The position numbers were made by a program, and so were the translations under genes. Positions 1-8,052 of a DNA stretch of 64,000 nucleotides are shown here, in pieces. Position 1 is the stretch's first letter; each line of letters starts with the position of its first letter. Under the pieces are notes generated by a model. It saw only the letters and a list, made by a program, of their open reading frames with translations. It made no database searches and was not told the origin of the DNA. This DNA comes from Morinoia aosen (Eukaryota > Arthropoda > Malacostraca > Amphipoda > Talitridae), in NCBI GenBank assembly GCA_030386875.1, contig CM059562.1, positions 69,996,201 through 70,060,200 of the forward strand, given 5' to 3'.

Positions 1-1231
1 TTACATGAATTTTATAGTTAATTGCATCCTCTAGTTCGGAGTAACTGAGGAGCGCATTTTGGTACGTCTTTCTACATTTATGATTCAATTATTCTTACTA
101 ACATGTCTTCAATGCTTGAACTAACTACCAACAAGTATCCTACTTGAGTATCCTTACATAATTATCTATGCCCAGATTAAATAATGCTCATATGACACAA
201 AAATGAAAGGTTTTGGTTGCTATTTTGCTTGCGAATGAATTTTTCTCGATTGAATGAGGATGAAACACATTCGATGTGACGAAGAAATTTTTAGAATTTC
301 ACGTGAGTTGAATTTTTTAGAAGCTTTTGGGGTGTAGTTCAAAATTATGCTGCACACTCATGGAGAGTGGCTTAAACTTGATGAGAATTCGTGATACAAT
401 GTTTTGTTATTTAGCACGTCCCGAATGACGTATAAAAAGAGCTACGCGTTTCAAGATGTCAAAAAATGAAAATAGTCGCATGTCTTCGAAAAATTCTCAA
501 CGCTTCACTTCTTATGCATGATAATATATTTGTGAGTGATAACATTTTATAAACTCTGAAGATGAATGAAGAATGGTATGAAGTCGAGCTTAAAATCTCG
601 ATCAATGAAAAAGAAAGATGTTTCTAAATCTAGGACATTAAACTAAGTTTGCTTGTGCGGCTCCCTTGCTCCAGTTGCTCCAAAACTTGGCGACTACGTT
701 GGAGTGAACGTGGGGCACGGTGTGGTCTGTAACAAAAATATGCATTAATTTCTGGAGAATAAAACGGTTTTCATCACCGTACATGATCAGCATATACGTC
801 TGATACTATCCTTTCTATAAAACTAAATGATTTCGAAGCTCTTTTTGATTTATCCATTGGTGCCGCTATGGCGTGAGGTCTACTACACAATAGCATGAGA
901 TCTACCTCTAGCTAGTACTTAGCATGAGGTTAGGTTACTAATGGATTTCACTTATTTTCATGCATTTAATTTATCGATAAACACTCAGTTTGTAAATTTC
1001 AAACTGCACCTGGGCAGGCGATGTATGGTGGTCACGCTATAATAGCACCCATCCATTAACGTCCATGGTGAAAATTTTTGAGACAGAAACGTGTCATACT
1101 TGCGTTACTTATTAAAAGGCGACATTTCTATCACCTTTGTCTTATGATCGGCGCTCCTTTCGTGAACGAAACCGAAACCCGAACAAAAGCTAAGTTTTGA
1201 GCGAGGTGGTACATAATTTGGTCTGTTAGGA
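1..1231. other. 3' flank of the ShKT gene, no gene seen
   Basis: AT-rich sequence beyond the stop codon of the minus-strand ShKT gene. I see no exon, RNA gene or recognisable transposon. The first few hundred bases left of position 1232 should contain the gene's 3' UTR. A slightly GC-richer patch at about 655-730 has no supportable frame. Confidence 0.5.
965..970 (-). terminator. possible polyadenylation signal (ATTAAA) of the ShKT gene
   Basis: On the minus strand this reads ATTAAA, about 260 nt after the ShKT stop codon. I saw no AATAAA on that strand between the stop and the window edge. A hexamer match in AT-rich DNA is weak evidence, so the transcript end is a guess. Confidence 0.2.
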
Positions 1232-1365
1232 TTAGTTACCATTTGCAGGGGTGCAGAACGCACAAGCTCGGGCGCAAGTCTTCTCCATGTAAGGCTTGTT
1301 TCTCTTGCACTCGCCTGCCTTCGCCCAGCCGACGCACATTCTGTTCTTGTTCTGGCATCTGTGGT
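1232..1365 (-). CDS. secreted ShKT-domain protein, last exon (second ShKT domain and stop)
   Basis: Terminal coding exon carrying a complete ShKT domain, a small six-cysteine module of secreted animal proteins. The cysteines are spaced C-x6-C-x8-C-x10-C-x3-C-x2-C, with the motifs VGWAKAGEC and NKPYM typical of the family (W-A-x2-G-x-C, then N-x2-YM). Six residues and a TAA (1232-1234) follow the last cysteine. The acceptor is CCCGCAG at 1366-1372. The exon begins with two bases of a codon, matching the single base left by the upstream exon: the junction codon becomes GAC (Asp). Third positions are mostly G or C, unlike the flanking DNA. The family includes potassium-channel-blocking peptides, but most arthropod ShKT proteins are extracellular accessory modules or enzymes' tails. 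No function is assigned here. Confidence 0.85.
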
Positions 1366-1442
1366 CTGCGGGGCACGAATTTCATGTCAAGTTAGCACCC
1401 GCAGCAGCTCGGCGGATAGAAGGGCCGTTTAGCAGCAGGTAC

Positions 1443-1668
1443 CTAACACTTTGACTGCGGCAGGTAAAACTGAAGTTTAATATTCAATTTAAATTCAGTC
1501 AATTGTAGTAAGCGATGTTGAAAATATCAAACATTAACTGGATCGTGTTTTCATTTAGTTTTGGTTGAGTAGTTTTGAAAATTTAGTTTGTGACTACTGG
1601 CTGGTCAGTAGTATAATAAAAACTCTCTCAATGACTAAATATGGCTAACGTCGCACTCAAAGTGCTAA
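1443..1668 (+). mobile_element. piggyBac-type MITE (family A) in the ShKT intron
   Basis: A 226-bp nonautonomous element with inverted ends: left CTAACACTTTGACTGCGG, right end reading TTAGCACTTTGAGTGCGA on the other strand. Between them is the family body (AAACTGAAGTTTAATATTC, then GTCAATTGTAGTAAG), shared with copies at 3029, 3081, 3759, 20385, 26466 and 54161. Other copies are bounded by TTAA, the target of piggyBac-superfamily transposases. Here both flanks read CTAA. No transposase is encoded. It lies in the intron between the two ShKT exons, just before the minisatellite. Confidence 0.75.
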
Positions 1669-1720
1669 TATTGAGCAAGGTTGGTACATGGGTTCATTTA
1701 ACACGTTTCCTAAAATGGGT

Positions 1721-2182
1721 TGAAGTCTGGCATAACCTGCCGTAGTCTGGCATAACCTGCCGTAGTCTGGCATAACCTGCCGTAGTCTGGCGTAACCTGA
1801 CGTAGTCTGGCGTAACCTGACGTAGTCTGGCATAACCTGGCGTAGTCTGGCATAACCTCACGTAGTCTGGCATAACCTGCCGTAGTCTGGCATAACCTGA
1901 CGTAGTCTGGCATAACCTGACGTAGTCTGGCATAACCTGACGTAGTCTGGCATAACCTGCCGAAGTCTGGCATAACCTGACGTAGTCTGGCATAACCTGC
2001 CGTAGTCTGGCATAACCTGCCGTAGTCTGGCATAACCTGACGCAGTCTGGCATAACCTGACGTAGTCTGGCATAACCTGCCGTAGTCTGGCATAACCTGC
2101 CGTAGTCTGGCATAACCTGACGTAGGTCTGGCATAACCTGACGTAGGTCTGGCATAACCTGACGTAACCTGCCGTAGTCTGT
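1721..2182 (-). repeat. 20-bp minisatellite, about 23 copies, inside the ShKT intron
   Basis: Tandem array with unit CGTAGTCTGGCATAACCTGC on the plus strand. Eighteen exact 20-bp periods run from 1741 to 2100. The right edge has 21-bp units (extra G) and a shortened unit. Variation is mainly C/A/G at one position and T/C at another. The array starts about 18 bp beyond the 5' splice site of the ShKT exon. On the gene's strand the unit has no stop in any of three frames. Because 20 is not a multiple of 3, each frame encodes the same 20-residue super-repeat containing LRQVMPD, YGRLCQ and AGYAR. Confidence 0.97.
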
Positions 2183-2199
2183 CTGACGGAGCAGCTCAC

Positions 2200-2316
2200 C
2201 TGTAACGTCGCACTGTCCGCAGGTCCTGGCGCAGTGCACGAACATGTAGCCGGCGTTGTGGTAGCAGTGGCCCTCGTGCGCCCACCGCTGGCACTCGATG
2301 CGCTCGTCACGGCACG
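2200..2316 (-). CDS. secreted ShKT-domain protein, internal exon (first ShKT domain)
   Basis: A 117-nt exon holding one complete ShKT domain. The cysteines are spaced C-x6-C-x8-C-x10-C-x3-C-x2-C, exactly as in the next exon. Conserved features include CRDERIEC, QRWAHEGHC, NAGYM and CARTCGQC. The acceptor is TTGTTGTGGGCAG and the donor is ACAG|GTGAGC, a near-consensus 5' splice site. The exon is symmetric (phase 1 at both ends), as usual for domain exons that can be duplicated or skipped. Third codon positions are almost all G or C. Joined to 1365-1232 the frame is preserved. If the intron is retained, the frame stays open through the minisatellite to a stop at 1694-1696. Confidence 0.88.
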
Positions 2317-3028
2317 CTGCCCACAACAAAACATGAATTATTTACAGTAATTGTAACGCATGTAATTGAAACACATTGAGATGTTACTCTAGGAACTTTT
2401 CTTAACTCGGTATTGATAAGATATTATTCCGGTATCTGGTAGCGGGGTTGAAACTAAGAAATTGATTCTTGGAATCTGCACTCTAAGCAGGGTTTATTTT
2501 TGGTTTGTATTGGTTTTATTTAATATCTATTGAAATATTTCTGTTAATTTAATTAGAAGTGCAAAATGTGGATTCTGATCGTTTTTTTCTGAGGATTTCA
2601 TGGATTTAACATCGCGTACTAAGAGAGAATGCGCTCTAAACGTGGGCGTCGGGATATAGTGACGACATTACTGAAGTTGGTGTTTGCATCAAATTGAAAC
2701 AAGGTTCCTGGCGCTGCAGAAAGGAGACTGAATTTTTAATATTAGAAGAAGAAAAAGAAGAAGATATCGTCTGCGCACATCTGTTGCTTCGAGTTGACGT
2801 TCAACAGTACACGGTGTTTTATGGTTTACTAATCTCGTTTTGTGCGCAAGCTGCGAATTAGAATTTTGACGATAATAGTTAATTTAATCAAAACTTATTT
2901 AAAAACTTATAGGAAACTTTACCTTTTGACTTCAATGATCGGTACTTCGCAAGTTCTAATAAATCTCGCAAAACGCCTCCCGAGAATGTAAATGCATGAA
3001 CCATATTCTTAGAAGCATAATTTCAAGA
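2317..3028. other. intronic sequence upstream of the ShKT exons, no feature seen
   Basis: AT-rich. I see no further ShKT-like cysteine pattern on the minus strand and no transposon ends before the MITE at 3029. Confidence 0.5.
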
Positions 3029-3080
3029 TTAACGCTTTGGCTGTGACTATTAAATATTAAGTTCAACACCAAACTCAAAT

Positions 3081-3332
3081 TTAACACATTTATTGCGATG
3101 GGTTAAACTGAAGTTCAAAATTCAACTTGAATTTAAAGTCGAAAGTGATAAGCAAATTTGTAAATATCAAACATTAACTGGGCCTCTTAAGTATCATGAA
3201 TTTAAAAAGGTTGTTAGAATTTTTCAAACGACCCATCGATGGGTCGTTTGAAACCTAAGGAAAAAAAACCTAACTCAGGAAAAAACCCAACTACGACCCA
3301 CCGGTGGGTCATACCGCAATGAATGTGTTTAA
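3081..3332 (+). mobile_element. piggyBac-type MITE (family A), inner copy nested in another copy
   Basis: A 252-bp element bounded by TTAA at 3081-3084 and TTAA at 3329-3332. The left end is TTAACACATTTATTGCGATG; the right end reads TTAAACACATTCATTGCGGT on the other strand. It contains the family body plus a perfect 32-bp palindrome (3222-3253) and the perfect palindrome GACCCACCGGTGGGTC (3295-3310). It is inserted into a TTAA of the outer copy, with TTAA present on both sides. Confidence 0.78.
3222..3253. repeat. perfect 32-bp palindrome inside the inner MITE
   Basis: Left half TTTCAAACGACCCATC is followed directly by its exact reverse complement, with no spacer. It can form a 16-bp stem without a loop, or bind a dimeric protein. 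I did not see it in the other copies of this MITE family. Confidence 0.95.
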
Positions 3333-3503
3333 TGTCAATTGTAGCAAGTTATTTGGAAAAAACCAACCTGAACAGGATCGTGCCTTCATTTAGTTTTGAT
3401 TAAATATTTATGAATGTTGAATTTGAGACGACTGGGCGGTAAGCAGCATTGTGAAAATTACCTCCGGGTACCACCGGTGGCGCACTCGCAGTCAAAGCGT
3501 TAA

Positions 3504-3758
3504 GACGCAGCTTCTGGGCAGAAAAAGTATCTGCGACAATCAGAACAGGGCACCTGACTGGCTTGATGATAGTTAGCTTGCACTGCATCCACGGCACGAA
3601 CTGCACGCCCCTCTGAGTGAATTGTTCTATCTCTGTACGAGTAAACATGGCTGGGTTTCCCAGTGTCAAATGTTCATAGAACGCGGTGCAGAATTGCCGG
3701 AAATTGAATATATTCGGAGTTAGAATCGCTTGCCAAATTTGTTAACTATTTGTGTAGT
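3504..3758. other. stretch between two MITEs with an unassigned minus-strand open frame
   Basis: On the minus strand a frame is open across most of 3505-3700, with somewhat raised third-position GC (it includes the residues GVQFVPWMQCKL). No convincing acceptor or donor bounds it, and I do not recognise the peptide. It may be an exon remnant, transposon debris or chance. Confidence 0.2.
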
Positions 3759-4011
3759 TTAACGCGTCAACTGTGTAGCGATAAACTAAAGATTCAAATC
3801 AAACTCATTATTACCTTGTTATTACCAGATATTCTTTTCGATCAATTTATATTTCTGATATTATAAAATACAAAGAATCAATTTGAACGGGTTTTTCTTT
3901 GATTGTCGTCAAGTACATGTAAAATTCACTTTGTGACCACCGGTGGGTCACTCGTATTTTGGAAATCGCCTCGGTGACCACTGATGAATCGCCAAGCAGG
4001 CAACACGTTAA
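3759..4011 (+). mobile_element. piggyBac-type MITE (family A)
   Basis: Bounded by TTAA at 3759-3762 and 4008-4011. The left end is TTAACGCGTCAACTGTGTAG and the right end reads TTAACGTGTTGCCTGCTTGG on the other strand. The middle is more diverged than in other copies. The family's palindrome occurs at about 3937-3950 as ACCACCGGTGGGTCA. Confidence 0.65.
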
Positions 4012-4274
4012 GGCGCAACCTTGCACTTCAATTCATTACCAAATGTCTACTAGGCCATCAACATAAAAATATCGGCCTATCTTTTCTCCTTACATTGCAA
4101 CGTGCTTTTGTGTGCTAATGTCTGTTCATTGCTTTGGATGGAGTTAAGCTTATTTGAGCTGTAGAGTTTATTAAATCTTTACTAATTTTTCCATAAGTTT
4201 TTGTGCTTTAATATGCTTTCGAACCACTTAAAAAAATTAATTAACAATACAAGGCTTAGTGAAACGGTGCTGTC

Positions 4275-4835
4275 CAACAGGGTAAATCTGAAGGAGATGA
4301 CAGTTGTCGATTTTGTAAATTTCGATGCCTTAGCATAGTTAATTAGATCGAAAGAAACAAGTTTTCTTCTATGCACTTTTTGTCTCAAATGAGTATTTTA
4401 TTAGTTATAGCGGTAAATGACTTACCGCAACTCCAGTCTTTGAAGCGGCAAGAAATTCTTTGATCGAGTTGTATGGCAACACTGCAATGGCGTCTCGCTT
4501 CCAGCGCTCTGTCTTGAAAGACGAAACCAAACCTACCGCTATACCTCGTTAAATACTCATTTGACGAAAAAAGTGTATAGAATAAAAGTTGTTTATTTCG
4601 ATGTTATTACCATGTTTCAAGCAACAAAAATTCGAAAATCGATGAGTAGCTGTTTATTCGAGCGCGTTCGTCATCAATGACGAAACTAAACTTGCCGCTA
4701 TAAATCGTAAAATACTCATTTGAGACGAAAAAAGAATAGAAGAAAACTTGTTTATTTTGATTAAAATAATTAGGTTCAGGCACCAAAAAGTGGAAAATCG
4801 ACAACTGTCATCTCCTTCAGATTTACCTCCAACAG
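4275..4835. mobile_element. foldback-type element with ~130-bp inverted arms
   Basis: The left arm (about 4275-4413) and right arm (about 4696-4835) are inverted copies. GTAAATCTGAAGGAGATGAC at 4282 reappears inverted at about 4809-4828. CTCAAATGAGTATTTTA and ATAGCGG in the left arm reappear inverted in the right. A third, partial copy at about 4530-4660 lies in the same orientation as the right arm. The outermost bases on both sides contain CCAACAG. There is no coding capacity, and I cannot assign a superfamily or target-site duplication. Confidence 0.75.
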
Positions 4836-6716
4836 AACTTGAAAAGTAACCCGGGGCTGATGGTAAGCTCTGCTTCGCTTTTAGTTAAGTGTTAATAACT
4901 TATTTTCTTGCATTGCTCGAGTGCACATAGTGGCATAAAAACAGCGGAAAACCCAGTAAAAATTTAATTGAATTTACGAACCTAAAACCTGTGAACTCAC
5001 AGTTCCATGTTTGAATTTCGTTCGAGCGCCCTGAATCTTTTCATGACTTGGTCATTTATTTATTTTTCAGAAAGCAGCGAGCTAAGAAGTTACTATGTTT
5101 CGTAAAAACCACATTACACAGTGCCCTAAAAGTTTATTTGCTGAAACCAGAAGTACAACAATTTCACACGACTACACGACGTCCTATCACTAGAAAGGGT
5201 GTAACACAAACATTTGTTGAGGATTCCGCTCACTGGAATTCCGCGAGATCTCTACTGGCGCCACATCGGTGTGTAGGTGACGTGAGGTATGTTCAAAAGG
5301 AAACCTGTTCCTCTTACTTGTTTCTAGGACGCGACCTTGCTATGGGTAGGCCTCTTTATGCTGGACGATAACCAGGGCGCCATTGAAGGGACTGGTGTCC
5401 AGAATAATACTGTTACTGTGTAAATTAGACAAGTTATTTGTTATATTTTAAGCAATAAAAATTTAAAAAGGTAATATCATTTTCATCATTTCCAGAAATA
5501 CTAGAATTGGCCTAAATTTGGTTAGTGCCTTATTAAATTTGAATTAGATACTAAAACAAAATTTTTCTAATTCCTAAACTCTTTATAATTAGATAAAAAA
5601 TTAAATCATGAACTCTCTAAATACAAAAAGTTTACTCTCGTTCCCACATGAATGAGAATGAATACAGGATATACGTAAGGCTTTGTGCATAGAACTGCTA
5701 GGTAGCGATAAAAAACAATTGCGATGTGTATCTCTCGACTGTTAAAATTGCGATTCAAATTAGCTTACCGAGATTTCAGGACGCCAATAGAATTGTGATT
5801 GTGAGGAGAAATATCTATTTCTTAGAAATTAATTTTTTTGCCATCGAAAATCGTAGAATTGGCGCGTTGCTTTAATTTTAAACCATGTTTTTTATTCCTT
5901 ATGAACATTTCTTCAAGATTCGTGTTTCATCTAGAGTCTTTCATTAGTCGAAATTTTGATTGCTAGTGACACTTACTGAAAATGGATATTTGCATTAAAG
6001 TGTTAGCTTTGGGACGCGTGAAACGCGTCACTCGAAAGTCTAACTTCTTACGTGATCGTGGGGAACAAGGTTGTGCTGCTTCATAATCGTTTTATGCCAA
6101 GGTTCGTTTTTTATAAATATACTTTTCTATTGAGCGAAAAGTTTCCAGCTGTGTCTTATTAATTTTACGAAATTAATGCGGTTTCGACGAGTTTTTCGCT
6201 AATAATTCATTTTAACGAATCACCCAGTACAAGTGAACGAGATCAAATATAACCGTAAAAATATAATTTGTAACATGAAATATTTTTCTTCTCTCTCTTG
6301 TACATTTTTAAGAGAAGTTTTAGCATTTCAGTTATTTTCGCTTTTTTAGTCACAGACCTTTCATGTGAAGCAAGGATGGCCGCACCCTGACGGCGTGAAG
6401 GTCTCTCCAGTTTTTATTTAACGAAAAGTTTACCCGCTACTTCGCTGCCGTATGTGTGATGCTCATTTGCTATTCACTACCTGCCTAGTAAATTCTTGCG
6501 CATTATTACCTTATAATTACCAGATGTTTTCTTTGCTTAAATCGTAAATTCACTAAAAATGTGAAAACGAAGAAAATGCTAATAAAATTAGTTTTTTATT
6601 TAAAAAAAACAAAATCGTAAACGTTTCTGAGACCAGCTCCATCATCAGTTCCGTAAAAAACAAAGTATCATCAATACCAGCAACCGTCTAACGCATGAGT
6701 ATTTAATGAACGGGAC
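4836..6716. other. no recognised feature
   Basis: AT-rich sequence. A 107-codon plus-strand open frame at 5048-5371 has no recognisable domain, no raised third-position GC and no splice context I would defend. Confidence 0.4.
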
Positions 6717-6915
6717 TGCACCACCGCAATGTCACCATTCCCAGGTTGCTGTGAGTTCTACGTAGAACACATTCTCACCGAGTGCCAACGATGTGCTGCA
6801 CTAAGACGCCGTTACTTCAGTCGGAGCGAGGTGGTGATGAGACTCGGGCCCGGTTGAATTGGGGAGAGCCCTCTATAGGTTTCTCCGGGAAATGGATATA
6901 TTCTATCTAATCTAA
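6717..6915 (+). pseudogene. LINE retrotransposon, degraded C-terminal end
   Basis: The frame starting at 6717 encodes a cysteine/histidine motif containing YVEHILTECQRC followed by AALRRRYF. That matches the C-terminal region after reverse transcriptase in several non-LTR retrotransposons (general form V-x-H-I-L-x2-C, then A-x2-R-R-x2-F). The frame is broken by TGA at 6855-6857. Homology resumes one frame over with LYRFLREMDIFYLI and a stop at 6913-6915, then a short TCTAATCTAATCT tail. No reverse transcriptase or endonuclease lies upstream, so this is a 5'-truncated dead copy. The clade is not resolved. Confidence 0.72.
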
Positions 6916-7059
6916 TCTTTCATGAATTGTATGTTATAAAGGCCATGTAAATTAATAGAGGATGCCATTTACAATTCTATTTTGAATTGCGCTTGAAATG
7001 TAACAAGCTACTGCGACTCATTGTGCGGATCACTTGTTAGTGGTTACGGTGGTTAAACA

Positions 7060-7377
7060 ATTACAATCTATACTATAATAAGAGCCGCGTCCGTCCGTCT
7101 CTCGGTCTGTTCGAAGCCAGCCTGCAGTGTGTGAGCGAATCTGTGATACAAGCGCCAGTCCTATATATTTGGACGGGCCGTGTTCACGCGGCCTCATCAA
7201 CTCTCGAGAGATTGTACTTTTTTAATTTCTTACGGCCTTTCTCTCATTCCGCCCTCTTTTTTATTTCAAATACAGGGGGTGGACTAGTAATAATAATGAT
7301 CAATACCAGCAATGCCAGCATAAAAGCTCGACGTTATTTACTTGTAATAATGAGCTAACGTTCCTGTTAATTCTCAG
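7060..7377. other. gap holding a possible repeat end, no gene
   Basis: At 7071-7105 the sequence TCTATACTATAATAAGAGCC followed by CGTCCGTCCGTCTCTCGGTC has the look of a dispersed-repeat terminus (simple CGTC repeats after a TATAATA motif). I cannot find its other end. The 75-codon open frame at 7131-7358 is not recognised. Confidence 0.25.
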
Positions 7378-7440
7378 CAGACGACGGCGTGAGGGGCGCG
7401 TGATCATGGCGGACTAGCAGGAGGCTGCGGAGCAATCGGG
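7378..7440 (+). other. exon-like noncoding segment (possible 5' UTR or lncRNA exon)
   Basis: Bounded by a pyrimidine-containing acceptor TTAATTCTCAGCAG and the donor CGGG|GTGAGTAC, a near-perfect 5' splice site. The CAGCAG gives two acceptors 3 nt apart (exon start 7378 or 7381). The segment is GC-rich in AT-rich surroundings but has stops in all three frames, so it is not internal coding sequence. It could be a 5' UTR exon or a noncoding-RNA exon on the plus strand, opposite to the ShKT gene. No partner exon was identified. Confidence 0.35.
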
Positions 7441-7544
7441 GTGAGTACTGAACACAACTATTTGTAATTTGCTAATGAAAATTTTTATTATGAGTGAATA
7501 AATGTCAGTTTATAATGAACTCGTTTTTCAAATGCATGAAGTTA

Positions 7545-7780
7545 TTAGATATGTCTAATATTTAAATTTGTTGATTGAACATGGGATGTAATGATCTTTA
7601 AATTCAAATTTGTGAAGGACTTGAAATCGCTGTTTGAAGTGAACTCGTCGGAATTTTTCGCTTCAATGCACCCCTGCGTCTGCAGAGCGGGCTGCTTCAC
7701 ACCAAATTCTGCCCGCCAATAAGCAACCAATTAAATGGTCCGGTCCCAGCAAAAAAAAAATATATAAATAAAAAACGATC
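7545..7780. other. no recognised feature apart from an A/T-rich run
   Basis: Contains a run of ten A followed by TATATAAATAAAAAA at about 7751-7775. The 61-codon minus-strand open frame is unassigned. Confidence 0.3.
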
Positions 7781-7980
7781 GGCGCACAGCATTTTCTTAC
7801 ATTTATTTAAGTACTTCGCATATGTGCCCTTGAATGAGAATCTTTTGTGACCCTCTTCACTCCTCCAATCTTCGGTACGTCTCCAAGCTTGGACACAAAA
7901 TCTAAGGCATGAAATCTGAAGTGAAAATCCTCTACAATACGCTTATGGTTTTGATTAGTATAAAGCGGGGAGTGAAACAA

Positions 7981-8052
7981 CTAGAAGGAAGAGTTGATTA
8001 AGGCGATCTACATCGCATTCTAGCCTATCGAGGGTTCAAAACCGTCCCGAGT
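7981..8052 (+). repeat. tRNA-like SINE head or tRNA pseudogene
   Basis: AGTTGATTAAGGCG at 7992-8005 resembles the internal A box and D arm of a Ser/Leu-type tRNA. GAGGGTTCAAAACCGTCCC at 8030-8048 resembles a B box with a T stem pairing 4 of 5. Their spacing fits a tRNA. The anticodon stem does not pair, so it is not a functional tRNA. Most likely a tRNA-derived SINE fragment. Confidence 0.4.

Larger units (their letters stand above)
3029..3503 (+). mobile_element. piggyBac-type MITE (family A), outer copy split by a nested copy
   Basis: Left end TTAACGCTTTGGCTGTGAC at 3029. The family body is interrupted at 3081 and resumes at 3333 with GTCAATTGTAGCAAG. The right end at 3487-3503 reads CGCAGTCAAAGCGTTAA. 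A CCACCGGTGG palindrome is near 3472. The two halves rejoin at one TTAA when the inner element is removed, giving a copy of about 225 bp like the others. Minus-strand open frames here are not genes. Confidence 0.75.

Noticed and set aside
1710-2334. Two further long minus-strand open frames across the minisatellite
   Set aside because: The 20-bp unit lacks stops in all three frames, so these are the same repeat read in other frames. Only the frame linked to the ShKT exon is of interest.
3400-3669. 89-codon minus-strand open frame
   Set aside because: Its C-terminal third is MITE sequence. The remainder lacks splice sites and known homology; kept only as a note on the gap 3504-3758.
4182-4804. 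Two minus-strand open frames of 65-68 codons
   Set aside because: They are the arms of the foldback element read through, with AT-rich codons.
7981-8052. Functional tRNA gene
   Set aside because: A- and B-box-like sequences are present but anticodon and acceptor stems do not pair; treated as a SINE head.
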